Positions 19,050-32,300 are shown, counted from the stretch's first letter. The stretch: 64,000 nucleotides of DNA from Hypericum androsaemum (GCA_963995505.1 OZ023195.1:7088109-7152108), one strand, 5' to 3'. Program-made: numbers and translations. The notes: generated from the sequence alone by a model not told the origin.

Positions 19050-21723
19050 ATTACTTTATTTCCCATAATTAAGGGGGTGTACTTGCCCCCCGAGTATGGC
19101 ACCAATCGGTCGTTGGGTTGAAAGGATGTTCCGCTTGATCGAACTTGCACACCAGGTAAACCAGCCATCTACGTTGCCCCAGACCATTCTTATTGGTATT
19201 ATGGTCCCGTCGTAGAAGGCCGCGTCTATGTAGCATATGGCCGGGATGAATGGACATGTGTCGGCCATCATAATCTCCACCTTCCCATCTGACTTCCACC
19301 AGATTAGACATTGGCAGATGGAAGATAGGATTATTGGACCGGAGTGGATCAAGTCTCACCCTTTCTCGGCAAGGTTAGTTATGACCATGTCGGTCGGGCT
19401 GACATCCTCCTTTTTCTTATTGCGATCCCTGAGGAGCAACTGAAAAAATATATTTGCCACACCCATGCCAGCCACGGGTACTCTCTTGATCGGCTCCCCA
19501 AAGATGTGAACCGTGATGCAAAGAGGTTTCTTGCGTTCGCCCATTCTTTGGATTGGCCTCACAATGGTGACATCGCTATTGAAGGCTTCCACAATGGCAA
19601 CGACAGAGGACATCTCTCCTATCTGAGGCTCAGGGGTATCTTTCTCACTCATGTCTTCCTTCAGATGGCTGAATTAGTTGAGTTTCGACCTAAAGATAGC
19701 CGGGAGGGTGAACAACTTGCTTATCGACACCTTGTGTGGGAAGTCTCCAAACTTAACATAACCAATGTCAAAACCGACCAAGACATCTTTTTTCTTTCGG
19801 TCGTCCTTGCCCTCATAAAGGTTACTTTTCCTGGAGTGGATCTCGCTTCTCACCTTAGGTACCCACTCCCGGATCAACTTTTTGTGTCAGTCTTTGGGTG
19901 CCTTTGGTCGAACCTCCTTGATGTGCTTGAAATATTTTTTGTTGATTGTCTTAGAGGCTTCAACCTTCTTGGCCCGGCCTTGAGTCTAGACCGGTTGGTG
20001 TGTCACCCAATGACTAGCTAGAAGGACATCTTGCTCTATCAGCATGGCCCTTTGTTCCACAAGTTACCTTTCGAGATCCTTGGTAACTTGCTTTCATTTT
20101 TTGACCTTCCTTTTAAGGCGACGTCTCTGAGTCTTAGTTAGACCCGTCTTGAAGGTCTGCCTTGATACGAGGATGATGGAGCTTCCATGTCTCATCGGCT
20201 TCCCTAGGACGATAAAACTTTTAAGTCTTTGGGATGCCGCTATCGGGTGGCCATTCTTACCCCCCAAGTTTTGCCTCCCAGGTCTTAAGGTCGGCTTTTG
20301 TTTTCTCAGGGTTCGGCCATCCTTTGCCCCTAAGTGTTACCTCTTGGATCTCAAGACCGACCTTTCCTTCCTTAGGACCATCGGCTCCTCCTGGATGAAA
20401 AGAGTTCTGACCCTTTGGGATGTCGTTATCGGGCGGCCTTCCGTGTCCTTCGAGTCTTGCCTCTCGGGTCTTAGGATCAACCTTTGCTTTCTTAGGGTCT
20501 GGTCATCCCTGTCCCCTGAGTCTTGCCCTTTGGGTCTTAGGATTGGCCTTCTCTTACTTGGGGCTTCTCTTTTGACTTCGGTCGAAGCCAACCATGGTGA
20601 TATGAGCAATAAGGTAAGGACCCATCGATGACTGATCCTCTAAGAATTGATGCGGGATGAATTCCTCGGATTGGGAAGATAAAGGTTGCCCTTCCATCCT
20701 TTGTCGTCGAATAGATCCCAATGTCAGCTGATAGTTGACTTCATCCTCATCGAGATCTCCTTGTCGGTTGACATCATCCTCATCGAGCTCTTCTTTTTTG
20801 TTGACATCGTCCTAAGCGAGATCTTCTTGTTGGTTGACATCGTCCTCATCGAGCTCTTCTTGTCGGTTGATGTCATCCTCATCGACCTCATCATCCTCAT
20901 CGACCTCTTCTTATCGGTTGACGTCATCCTCATCGAGCTCTTCTTGTCGATTGATGGGATGGCAGTTGTCCTCATCGTCTAGGTCCATCCACGCTTGATG
21001 CATGACTTGGGATGTCGGGGTAGGATTGAAAATCCTTAAGTCGGACAAAGGATTCGTGCAGACATCTCTCTTTTTGAAAGAACTTTGGTTGGCCGAGACC
21101 CTAGATGGGTATGACTAGTCTTGGGTCAGGGTTAGTTGGTACTAGCTTGATTCCACTTGGAGATTGCTAGCCCCCGTCCTTGCAGTCTCGTAGTGTCCCG
21201 AGTGGTTCACTCCTCGTGTACCCATCCACATATTAGGAGTTATTTGGAACGAGAGATACATAAGAGTTTTTGGTAGTTGACCATAACCGAACACAACCGA
21301 TGATAGCGGAGCCGTGGTGAAAGGCTTGTGACCAGTCCATGGTTGCACGAAGGTTGGTCGGATGGGTAGCACTTCTTCCGCACGCTTAACAATGGACTCC
21401 TCAGAGCATCTTTTGGACTCCTCATAGCACTTCTGAGGGACGAAGGCGGTATATGTCTCCATCAGAATGATGGGTCTATAGAACTCTTCGTAGCTCTTTC
21501 GAGCAACATATGAGGCATAGGACTCCATCAGGATGATGCTTGTCTTAGCCAGCATTTTGGAGGAAGCCGAAGTAGTTGAGTTCCTTCTTGCGTCAACTGA
21601 GATGTAGAAGGTGTTAGCTCCTTAGTGTGAACCAGTGCAACAGATTTGTTGGTCGTTTTGGTTGAGTGAAGTAAGACCGCCTTCTCAAATTCCCTCCTTA
21701 GTCCCACCGAGTGTGCCAAAAAA
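19050..21723 (-). pseudogene. Decayed Ty3/gypsy gag-protease region
   Basis: Minus-strand frames recall the gag-protease part of Tat/Athila-like gypsy elements: KPLCITVHIFGEPIKRVPV followed by PTDMVITNLA (19356-19652), then SSICQCLIWWKSDGKVEIM and CYIDAAFYDGTIIPI (19056-19352). The protease active-site DNG is not preserved (VAGMGVAN in its place). Upstream, 20150-21555 is probably gag, with repeated basic and acidic modules. Several frames are needed, so the element is dead. No reverse transcriptase follows; the sequence stops around 19050. The long plus-strand frame at 19344-20021 is antisense to this. Confidence 0.6.
20724..20965. repeat. Tandem repeat array, ~33-36 bp unit
   Basis: About six imperfect copies of a unit containing TTGACATCGTCCTCATCGAG and CTCTTCTTGTCGG. 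In one minus-strand frame it would encode a repeated acidic motif of the type EELDEDDVNRQ, so it may be a repeat within gag. Confidence 0.7.
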
Positions 21724-24000
21724 CTGTTGCGAGAAAAAGAGAACAATAACCCGAGACGGATCCGGAGTGGTCATCCCAAGGTTGGTCTATACTATGCTAG
21801 GCTAGGCTAAGCTATGAACTACGGACTACGGGCTAAGGAAAGGAAAAGCAACAATAGGTTAAGTAGTTGTGTGTTGTGTTGTGTTATGGATGTCCGTCTT
21901 CCTTGCCCAAGCCCTCCTTATATAGAGTGCCTTGACCTAACCTCCGTGCCTTCAGAATAGGAAATCCTAAACTGCCTCCAAGACCTTTGGCTCCAAGTCT
22001 CAATCCCGAGAGATCTGCTTCAAGTTATTTGTTCCTAATATGATGGGATCCTCCCGGCTTAGTACAAGCCATCTTCCTTAAATGAGCAAATCCCATCCTC
22101 GAATAGGAAGCTTCAAAACGTGACGACCAAGCAATCGTGGCCTAAAGAGGAACTTACCAAGTCTTGTCAAATATTGAGAACCCCGGCTTAACTTAAGAAA
22201 ATATAAATCGACTTGACCTTCTTGAATCTCCTATGCAAAATCTCATCTCAAGTCCGTCATCGCCCAAGATGGACATCTCGACAGGCCCAAAGTGAGTCCC
22301 AAAATGGCCTCAAGGTGAGGGCCTCCTCAACTAAAGTGGACCTACTCCTGGAATCGCCTTCCCACCTTCATAGATAAGGTGATACCTACCGCCTCCATTC
22401 TCGACCAAGCGGCCCAATAGGTCACACAAGCCCAAAGTAACTCATGTCGGGAGGCTTCCTGCCTTAATTGGCCAAATGGGCTTCCTGTGAACCAAGCCTT
22501 CCTGCATTCGAACCCGAAATCATCTTCCTGCCTAGGCCCCTAGGGTAGGATTGTCAAGCCCGTAAGCGGGATCCTCCTGCCTTAAACGGGCTCTAGCCCA
22601 ATGGCGGGATCCTCTCGCCTTGCTGCTATAAATGGGCTCCAGCCCGAAGGCAGGATCCTCCCACCTAAAAAGATCAAGTTCGGCCTCCCGCCTTTGTATC
22701 CTCTCGCCTTTGCCTTCTCGCTCGGCTTCCTACCTTAAGGCTTCTCGCTCTGCTTCTTAGGCTTCTCGCTCGGCTTCCTACCTTAAGCTTCTCGCTCTGC
22801 TTCTCGCCTTAGGCTTCTCGCTCGGCTTCTCGCCTTAGGCTTCCTGCCTTAGGCTTCTCGCTCGGCCTCTTGCTCGGGCTCCCGCTCGGCCTCTCACTCA
22901 GCCTCTCGCCGTAGGCTTCTCGCTCGGCCTCTCACCGTAGGCTTCCACCCTTAGGCTTTCCGCCGTTGGCTTCCCGCCTTAGGCTCACGGACCAAAGTGC
23001 CAAACCCGGACACCACTTCAAAGGACAAAGTACCCTCCAGGCTCCCACCTCAAAGGTCAAAGTGACTATCTGGGCTCCCGCCTTGTAGGTCGAAGCAACC
23101 ATCCGGGCTCCCGCCTTGTAGGTCAAAGTGTCCTCCCACTTTGACCTACATTTTTTGCCTACTTTTTCTCCGAATCTGAAGACATTACAAACTACAAAGT
23201 CGTAGATTTATGTCTTGGCTTCGCACAATAACTTGAATCATCTCAATCAGACCTCCGGATAGAAAGTTATGAGTATTTTACTGAGAAATATCACCTAGAG
23301 AGGTGGGATGCGGACCGAACCGGGCTCCCGCGTTGGTCTTGGAAGCAGGAAGCTGGCGCTTTAGTCTTGGAAGCGGGAAGCAAACCAAGCTAGTTCGAAG
23401 TGGGCTCATTTTTAAGTAGACTTTTGACCACCTTCCACTTCGATTCGAAAAAAGTTGCAAAACTGCAAAGTTGTAGATGTTTGTCTTACCTTTCCATAGC
23501 CTAAAGAATCAGCTCAATCCGTTGTCCAAGTCAAAATAGACCGCTGATCTACCAAAGTCTGTTAGAACCCAAAGAGCAAGCTAACGTCGGGACTTGGCAC
23601 TTTGTTTAGACCCACTTCTAATCCGTAATAGGCAAGGCTCTTAAAAACAAAATTGTAGATACATGTCTTGCATTTTCATAGCCGCAAGAATCTCCTTATT
23701 CTAACCTACGAGTCCAAAATAATGGCCAATTTATCACAGAAGGACGTTGTCATCCAAGGACAAGCCGAAGTGAACCAAGGACAACATAACAAAGTGGTCT
23801 ATCGTCATCGGTTTCGACCAAGTAGGACCATTATCAGACTCGATGGAGGAGAGACCATCGACAATCTCTTTCCAACTCAAAACTGGAAGTGATCGTTTTG
23901 AGACAACACCGCCCACCGGTCACTTTGAGACCACATCGGTCACCGATCTCTCGATCATTTTGAGACCACACCGGGTACTTCGAAATATGTTGACAATTTC
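21724..24000 (-). repeat. Probable LTR and flank of the decayed gypsy element
   Basis: On the minus strand the presumed 5' LTR ends ...CTCGCAACA at 21724 and is followed by a primer-binding-like stretch (GTTTTTTGGCACACTCGG) and then by gag, as expected. The right boundary is not defined; repeated phrases such as AAAGTTGTAGAT and CTTGGCACTTTG reach to about 23700. No matching second LTR is in the window. Confidence 0.4.
22680..22935. repeat. CT-rich minisatellite
   Basis: Many imperfect copies of GGCTTCTCGCTCGGCTTCC and CTTAGGCTTCTCGC, about 20 bases per unit, with period changes. It lies inside the presumed LTR. Spacing is irregular and the copies diverge, so it is not a CRISPR array. Confidence 0.7.
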
Positions 24001-25160
24001 AAGATTATTTTTGTACCTCAACAGAGCTTAATTGAGTATGGACAAAAAATTGCCATTTAGCGAAAACCCGCAAATCATGCAATTCCAAGTGGACTCTTGG
24101 GTGAGATCTCATCTAGATCTTCAAATTCGCATTAATAATACATATCCATTATAAGAGAACACAATTCCAACTTGTTTCGTTGTCTATATGGCGACTAGGA
24201 TGACAACAACAATAACGTGACATATGAATAGTTACAAAAACATTCCCTGAGTTAATAATTTTTTATAGTTATAGAACAACAACCATGAAATTATTTGAAA
24301 TATATATACCAGATTGTTTCTAAAATTTCCGACATTCCTCCAAAGAGGAGGGAAAATTTTATGCCAACTGGATGCCAGGTGGCCCACGCATGACTTTATG
24401 TACCTCAAAGTTCTGGATTGGTTTGGACTATATTGGCTCATACGCGTTTCCTAATTTAATTTGCGCATACGTTTCAAAAAATAATTTAATTTGCGTATTC
24501 CAAAAATATTCTCCGTACCGATCAGTGGTCATGATCTGATCCGCATGTTCCCAAAAAATTTCCGCATCAACTATTGACGACAGCATCAATAAATCTTACG
24601 TCATTCTTGCTATAAATCTATGAGTCATTTACTGATGACCATCAATAAGCTTACGTCATTCTTCCAGTAAGCTATGACAGTCATTTTTTGATGAAAGTAT
24701 CGGGGCGGATTCGGTGGGATTGAACTAATCCTCATGTGAGGACTAATACAACCCAATATTATTACACCATACAAATCAATATCAATAAAAATTAATATTA
24801 TTTTATATGCAAATCAGCCTCATACAAACCAATATCATTTCTCATGCAAATCAATATCACTTCATATGCAAACTATTATCATCTGATAAGTTATTGACCA
24901 TCACATTTAAAGATAATCAATTTTGACGGCCCAAATTTAGTCCCCTCCATATGGACATCTTTTATGTCGTCCCCACTCAATCTGAAACCGAAAAGCATCA
25001 ACCCGTGAGCATATGGAGTTTTTCCCGGTGTAAAAAAGAGTAATATCAAAAAAATATTTTGAAGGGGTAAAGTATTATCAAAACTGGATTTCTTCTAAAA
25101 GTATTCTGAATTTGGCATCCGATTTGCAAATCAAAAACTTTTTTTTATTTTTCTCTCCTT
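24001..25160. other. Intergenic, no gene seen
   Basis: AT-rich. Two short direct repeats stand out: ATCAATAAxxxTTACGTCATTC near 24590 and 24645, and CAAATCAATATCA-type words between 24765 and 24865. No domains. Confidence 0.4.
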
Positions 25161-25164
25161 ATAT

Positions 25165-25915
25165 CTGTTGGAACTCAAAAATAATTTCGGCTTTGGGTCA
25201 AGCCGGACTTCGATTTTGTTGGTTTTGGGCTCGCCTGCTCCTGCTGGCTTTCGGGTTAGGCTCGCCTGTGTTGGATGGAGCTCACTTACTTCCGGAATGG
25301 GCTGACCAAGTCCGCTATGGCATTGGGCTAGTTGTGTTCAGCTCGCCCAGGGACTTGAAGGCTCGCTTGCTTTGGGACTGGGCTGACTGAGCTTGCTTTG
25401 GCGTTGGGCTCGCTGTGTCCAGCTTGCCTGGGGACTTGAAGCTCGCTTGGTTCTTGGGTTGTGTTGCACTTAGGTCGCTTGCATTTGTTGAAATTGTTCC
25501 TATTCGAAGCTGGATTCTTTGAGGTTTGGTTACGGCTTGGTACTTTTTTGAACTAAGCTAGATTATGGGCTAAGGAAAAGATAAGTAACTGTTTGGTTAC
25601 AGATTCTTCAGTATTTAGTCGCTATTTGGGATGTTCCTATTTAGGCCGGGTTGCTTGGTCATCACGGCCTGATCGTTCTTGTTCGTGACCAAATCTCTTA
25701 ATTTTGGGAAGACGGCCTAGATTTTTCTATTCTAGGCCAGGTTGAATTGGAAGCAGCCTAATGCGAGTTTTCCTATTCTTGAGGCCGGGGCTAGGTCGAA
25801 GACGTCTATATAAAGATGGTTTGGGCATGTTGCTTAATGGTCCATGACTTCAACAAGCTCCAAAAATGTTATGTGTGTGCTATGGGATCGAATCCCATCT
25901 CTTCTCAGATTGTAT
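25165..25915 (+). repeat. Possible solo LTR remnant
   Basis: A segment starting TGTTGGAACTC, with repeated GGCTCGC and GACTTGAAGGCTCGCTTG words, a TATATAAAG box near 25808 and a downstream AATGTTATGTGTG. The composition is like plant gypsy LTRs and differs from the AT-rich flanks. Neither a primer site nor a partner LTR was found. Confidence 0.3.
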
Positions 25916-25929
25916 CTTTAAGTTTTGGG

Positions 25930-26115
25930 TAAATTATTCCCTAATCCTTGGTATTTATCCTCTCCTTCGGGTCCCTGCATTTTCAAAAATGATTTTACCG
26001 TCCTTCGTCTTTGGTTAAACCTCTCCTCGGGTCCCTGACGCACGTTAGCAACTTTTTTTCATTTTTGGTCAAAGAAATGATCAAAATACCCTTAAACAAA
26101 AATAAAAAAATTCGA
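25930..26115. mobile_element. Half of a MULE-MITE related to the one at 2.35 kb
   Basis: GGGTAAATTATTCCC, then GGGTCCCTGCATTTTC, GGGTCCCTGACG and GAAATGATCAAAATACCC appear in the same order as in the intact 2346-2699 element. The opposite inverted repeat is missing, so this is a truncated or rearranged relative. Confidence 0.45.
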
Positions 26116-27039
26116 CTTCTTCAACCTTTGACCAAGAACACCAAAAACTAAAAACCAACCCAAAAATAAGATCAAACTAACCAAAATCAAGAACACAACC
26201 AAGAACATGAAGAACAACAAAAAAAACTCAATTAATTGGCCAAACACCATCCCTCTCGTCCAACCCCTACCCCGCCATCGTCCAGGCAACAAGAACCAAC
26301 GAAGAACAACAAATTAATTCATTTAGATAAAATAATGACAAAATTATATTATCAAATATTTAACATTATATTTCAAAGAGTTTAAATTCAAAATTCTTTC
26401 ATAAACTAAAATAACTCAATACTAGTCAATTTAATTGTTGATATATTCTTAAGTGTAAATTAGAAACGACCAAGCAATACCAAAACCCATCAGCACGTAA
26501 AGGTGTGCGTGGGGATGGGAGGGAGAGAAGCAAGAATGATATCTGTCTCTACAAACCCAAGAATATGATATGATGGTGGGTGTTGGAGAGGGCGAGTACT
26601 GAGACCCGCAAGATTTCGGCACATTTTGGGCATTTGGTGGGCTCCCTACTCACTCTCATAATAACTAACAATAATTAAATAACAAATCATTATTCCATCC
26701 GTTGCCAAGTTTAAATTATTAAAATTATTAAATAATATTAAATATTTGTTACAATATCTTTGTAACGTTTTAAAATATTCTAAATTTGATTCAGTTTTTT
26801 AAAGTAAAATTTTATTAATAATATACGGCGAAAGGGGAACTCGCAATCTCGCAGCCGCCGGCCTCATCAAACCCAATACGGAAAAAAAGTACTGTCGATA
26901 ACACCACGAGTACAAAATTTCTTTTTGTCCCTCTAATTACACGATCCACGATAATACAAATTACAACAAAAAACCCATAACTTAGAATTCCAATAACAAT
27001 TGGACCTGAAGCCAATTGCAATTAAAATCGCTAAGTCTA
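26116..27039. other. Intergenic, no gene seen
   Basis: AT-rich, with a CAACCAAGAACA-rich patch near 26130-26230. The right end (26800-27040) may include the 3' untranslated tail of the minus-strand LINE. Confidence 0.35.
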
Positions 27040-28678
27040 ATATGAAACTCCCCACGCCTATAATAGATCCCTGGCAATCAAGCAAGCACCTCGGCCTGAC
27101 AACAGACGTAGCCCAAATCAGGTAACCTTCTCAATATAAGATTACCCATGTAGAAGTGTTTGTAGAATCAGTGTTGCATCTTGACGACAATAGACTTTAG
27201 CAATTCCAGACCAGTTTATCCATTCTGTGAAACAGATAAGAATTGAAATAATAACCTGATGTAGCTCTGGCTGGCCATCATTAAAGATAATTCTGTTCCG
27301 CATGAGCCATACATTCCAAATCACCGCAGCTAACATTGTAAACCATAGCTTCTTCCTTCTTTTTTCTCTTACCAAACCGATCCAACAATCTAAAAGGTTA
27401 GCGATTGAGTCCCCGCACACCCACTGCACACCCACCAGTTGTACGATATGACTCCAAATGCTGTGAACGAATGGGCAATTAATAAAGAGATGGCTGCCTA
27501 TCTCAAATCCCTCATTGTAGAGGACACAAAATGCCTCACCAGTGGTTATAATGCCCAATCTTGCAAGGTTATTTTTTGTTTTGATTCTGTCTTGGAAAGC
27601 AGACCAGAGGAAGCAGGAAACCTTAAGTGGAATAAGCCTTCTCCAACAGCTGCTCATTACCCTTGGTACATTGATTGTGTAGGTAGATAGTATGAGCTTG
27701 TAGAGGCATCTTACGGAGTAGATGCCAGATGATTCATGCGCCCATTCTATCATGTCTGTCTCATGACTGAACATTGTCACTCCCTATAGAATATGCTCTA
27801 TCTCTTGAGCAGCCTCCTCTTCCCACCTTCGAAGGCTCCTTCTCCATGTTAAGCACCATCTCCAACTGCCAGAATCCCAAACTCCACAATTGAACACTAT
27901 CTCGAGTTTTTGATTTGAGATCATATATAGTCTCGGGTATAGCTCCATCAACGGTGAGTTTCTAACCCATGGATCATGCTAGAACTTTGTATTTCTTCCA
28001 TCTCTTGTGTGCATATTGATGCCTTGTTTGAATCTCTCGGCAGCGATTCCTCCAGAATTGACCACGTTGTAAATCATTCTCCATGCGCTAGATTGTGGAC
28101 TAGCTTTTGGAATCCTGGATAAAGGGAAAGGTTTTTCTCCCGGGCTTGGGAAACAATGAATACCCGCTACTACAGTGGCCTATAGAGAGTCCGGGTGTAC
28201 TAGATATCTCGCCACCCACTTGAGAAGTAATGCCTTATTCCTTACATCTAACCGAGCCATACCGAACCCCCCATTCTCAACTGGAAGTGATACTTTATCC
28301 CAGGAAATAAGACACAATTGTTGTTTTTCCACATCTCCTCCCCATAAAAACCTCTTCATGCACTTTTCAAGCTCGTCTAGTACACAATCAGGGAGCTTGA
28401 ATAGCGATAGGTAGTAGATTGGAAGTATTATCCTTCCTCTAATCGACAGCACGTTGCCTTTCCAACTCGCCAGCCTCTTGTCAACAATGTCAATTACAGG
28501 CTTCCAGGAAATGGACTTCTCTCATATTTGCTCCAATAGGTAGATCCAAGTACATAAAAGGCAACGACTGTGTTGAGCAGCCCCAATCATCCGCCATTTC
28601 CTTCAACCAAGCTTGATCCACATTGATACCAATCATAGAGCTTTTAGAAAAATTCACCGAGAGACCGGATACCAAATT
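27040..28678 (-). mobile_element. LINE, 3' part (end of reverse transcriptase and zinc-binding domain)
   Basis: Minus-strand non-LTR retrotransposon. At 28675-28490, VSGLSVNFSKSS is the conserved block after the RT active site; at 28452-28180, KCMKRFLWGGDVEKQQL and LISWDKVSLPVENGGFGMA are the end of the RT region; 27780-27142 is the zf-RVT domain (SGIYSVRCLYKLI, PLKVSCFLWSAFQDR, HLFINCPFVHSIWS). Stops between these frames show that it is inactive. Its upstream continuation lies at 39893-40137, on the other side of the tandem gypsy pair. Confidence 0.85.
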
Positions 28679-29186
28679 TGACGTAGGAACGTCCAGCTTG
28701 CCACATTCCTGATTGGCGCCACCTTTTACTTAGTTCGTTTAAATGGCTCATTTAGAACTTAAACTCTTTATGATTGGTTTTAATTGCTTTTAATTTCCAA
28801 TTCCAGCTTGGGACTGTCCAGCTGATGAACGTGGGTTGTTAGTGCCAACTTATGGCATTAGATGCGTGCCTTAAAGGCATTAGATGCTTGGGGCGTCCTG
28901 TTTTGTAACCTCCAGCTTGCATTCCTTTTATAGCTCGCCCAAATAAAGAAAACGGACAGATTTGAAAACCCAGAATATTGAGAGTGATTCTCTTACCTTT
29001 TGTGCATGGATTTGCATGGTTGTCACATTAAACACGCCCTTTAGAGGCTGCCAAACTCATTAGGCCCCTCCTTTTGTCAATTGCGGAAGCTCTTGCCTTA
29101 GGAGTTCTATCTTTTATTTTTTTATTTCGTTCTGATTCATTCCAGATCACTCTCATCACTCAAAATTGACGTGTTCCTACACTAAG
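28679..29186 (+). repeat. LTR 1 (5' LTR of copy A)
   Basis: Begins TGACGTAGGAACG and ends CGTGTTCCTACACTAAG, with a short imperfect inverted repeat at the ends (GTAGGAAC/GTTCCTAC). A promoter-like CCTTTTATAGC lies in the middle, and AATAAAG about 20 bases on. It carries the GGGCGTCCTG variant that it shares with LTR 3. Confidence 0.93.
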
Positions 29187-29198
29187 TGGTATCAGAGC
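29187..29198 (+). other. Primer binding site, initiator-Met tRNA type (copy A)
   Basis: TGGTATCAGAGC directly after the LTR is complementary to the 3' end of plant initiator methionine tRNA, the usual primer of plant LTR elements. Confidence 0.9.
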
Positions 29199-29364
29199 TT
29201 TAGTTTCGATCAAATCAATCTCCGTATTGATTTTTAGGCTGAGAGTTTAACGTTATCACCTGGTAAGATTTTGAGAGAGCCCATCCACGATATGTGCAAC
29301 AAGGAAACGTGATCCCCTGATCCGTTCCTCATTAACCCACCTAGCACCACCAAAATCCGAGCTC

Positions 29365-32300
29365 ATGGCCGACCAAGACCCCAGACCTGATATGAATCAA
29401 CGGTTCACCAATTTGGAGGCTGCTATCATGGAGATCCGCACACAACTTGCCAATCTGGTCGTGCAACAACCTCAACCAGCAAGGCGAGACCACCCTCCAA
29501 TAGCTGAAGAAGAAGAAGAAGGTGATTCGGATGCTACCCTTTATGCAAGAGGGAACCGAGGTGCTCGTGGAAGAGGCCGTGGAGCTGCTGTCCCAGTTGC
29601 AAGAAGAGAAGTCATTAGGCCAGAAGAGAGGTATGAAAGGAGAATTGATAGGCCTTTTAAGATGAACATAGAGAAGTTTTATGGAGATGTAGATGTGGAG
29701 ACTTTTCTGAATTGGCTGGATTCAGTAGAGAAGTATTTCGATTGCATGGAGCTAACTGAAGAACAGAAGGTTAACTACGTAGCCTTTAAGTTAGAATCTG
29801 GTGCAGCCGTTTGGTGGAGGAAGGAACAAGAGACAAGGAGGAGGAGAGGAGAGGCTCCTATTCGTGATTGGCCTTCAATGGAACAAGCCCTCAGGTCTCG
29901 TTTTCTTCCTGTGGATTACCACCAATCATTGTATCTTCAGTTCTTGTCATGCTCTCAAGGAAACAGATCCGTGGATGAGTATACAGCCGAGTTCATGAGG
30001 CTTGCTGCCCAGAATGATATTGAAGAGAATGAAGATCAACAGATTGCACGCTATATTGATGGCCTGAATTTTGAAGTGAAAAGTAGAATGGAGTTTGACA
30101 CTTTTCTCTTCTTCCAAGATGCGTGCCACAAAGCAAGAAAAATTGGAGCAACCCTTAAGAAGAAGAAGACTTCTTTTCCACGTTATTCAGGACCTGGTCA
30201 GCCTTCAACTTTTCAAAGAGGAGGAGCGGAGAAGATTGTTCCTCAAGCAACCAGGCCTAGGGTTGCTACGGATGCCCCTCAACGAAAAGGAAAAGAGGTG
30301 GAGGGCACTTCCACGATCAGATGCTTTAAGTGCAATGAACTTGGTCACAAATCAAGTGATTGTCCTAAGAGGAAGTTCGTGCAAGTTTGTGAAAAGGATG
30401 ATGAGGGCGAGCAACATGAGTCACTCTATTGTGCCCCGGTGGAAGAAAGTGCGGAGGAAGAGTCTGAGGATCAGTATGAGGAGGAAGACTATTGTGGTGT
30501 CATTCAGAAGGTGGCACTAACCACAACAAAGAAAGAGGATTCTCAGAGGCACAATCTATTTCGCACCAAGTGCCATGTTGGAGAGGAGGTGTGCGAAGTG
30601 ATTATTGATGGAGGGAGCCAGGAGAATTTTGTGAGCAAGCATGTTGTGGACAAGCTTGGTCTCAAAGTCACGCCTCATCCAGCTCCTTACTCCATTGGTT
30701 GGGTGCGTTCTGGTGGAGGAATCAAGGTCAATTCCAAGTGCGTGGTTCCTATTTCCATTGGCAAGTTCAATGACGTGGTGACATGTGATTTGTTGGAGAT
30801 GGATGCTTGCCACATTCTGTTGGGACGCCCTTGGGAATTTGACAACCAGGCTGTCCATAAAGGAAAGGAGAACACCTATGAAGTGAAGAAAGGAAATCAG
30901 CAATTCACTCTCCTTCCAAGGAAGCCTAAGCAAGGGAGGATCCACCTGAATAGTACCATGCAGATTGTGTCCCTCGTGACTTCCACGGGATTTCTCAATT
31001 CTGCCATCAAGGAGGTTGGAGAATTTTACTTGTTCGTGATGAAGGATGCCTCGGAGCTTGAGGAGAATTCGGAGGACAACTTCCCCAACCAGATTAAAGA
31101 GTTGCTTGAACTCTTTCCAGAAGTTGCACCTGAAGAGTTGCCAAAGGGTTTGCCACCCTTAAGGGAGATACAACATCAGGTTGACTTGATCCCTGGTGCA
31201 ACTTTGCCAAACTTGCCTCATTACAAGATGAGTCCGCAAGAGAACCAGGAGCTAAGGAGGCAGATCCAAGAGTTGTTGGAGAGAGGCTACCTACAGGAAA
31301 GCCTTAGTCCATGCGGAGTTCCTGCCCTCTTGGTCCCGAAGAAGGATGGCACTTGGAGGATGTGTGTGGACAGTCGCGCCATCAATAAGATAACCGTGGG
31401 GTACCGCTTTCCAATTCCTCGTCTAAACGACATGTTGGACAGCTTGAGCGGATCAATTATCTTTTCAAAGATAGACCTGAAGAGTGGATACCACCAGATC
31501 CGCATCCGCCCTGGTGATGAGTGGAAGACGGCCTTCAAGACAAAGGATGGATTGTACGAGTGGCTTGTCATGCCATTCGGGCTGACCAATGCTCCAAGTA
31601 CCTTCATGCGCTTGATGGACCAAGTCATGAAGCCGTTCTTGGACAAGTTTGTTATCGTATACTTCGATGACATTCTTGTGTTTAGCAAGTCAGAGGAGGA
31701 GCACATGGACCACTTGAAGCAAGTATTTGAAGCCTTGAAGAGCAACAGCTTGATAATCAACTTGAAGAAGTGCATTTTCTGGAAGGAAAAGCTACTATTT
31801 CTAGGTTTCGTGGTGGGAAAAGATGGAGTTCAAGTGGACCAGTCCAAAGTTGAAGCCATTCGCACATGGCCAATACCTTCCAATGCAAGGCAGGTGCGAA
31901 GCTTCCTTGGCTTAGACGGTTTCTATCGGAGATTCATCCGCAACTTCAGCTTGATCGTGGCCCCTCTCACTGCCTTGCTCAAGAAGCAAACGAAGTTTGA
32001 ATGGAGCAAAGAATCAGGGCGGGCATTTGCTGAATTGAAGGAGAAACTGAGTTCTACAACGGTACTTGCACTTCCTGATTTTGCTAAACTCTTTGAAGTA
32101 GATGTTAATGCATGTGGAGTAGGCATAGGAGCTGTTCTATCTCAGGAGAAACGCCCTATAGCTTATTTTAGTGAGAAGTTGAGTGAGCATAGGCAAACTT
32201 GGACCACTTATGAGCAAGAGTATTATGCTGTTTTCCGAGCTCTAAGGACTTGGGAACATTATCTCGTGGGAAAAGAGTTTGTTTTGTACACTGATCACAA

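Noticed and set aside
19344..20021. 225-codon plus-strand frame
   Set aside because: It is antisense to recognisable gag-protease remnants on the minus strand and has no domain of its own.
22540..22960. Repeat array considered as a possible CRISPR
   Set aside because: Units are contiguous and diverged with no constant spacers, and the genome is a plant's.
30556..30945. Minus-strand frames within gypsy gag-pol (and the same at 36135-36524, 32814-33272, 38393-38851)
   Set aside because: Antisense shadows of the polyprotein, identical in both copies only because the copies are identical.
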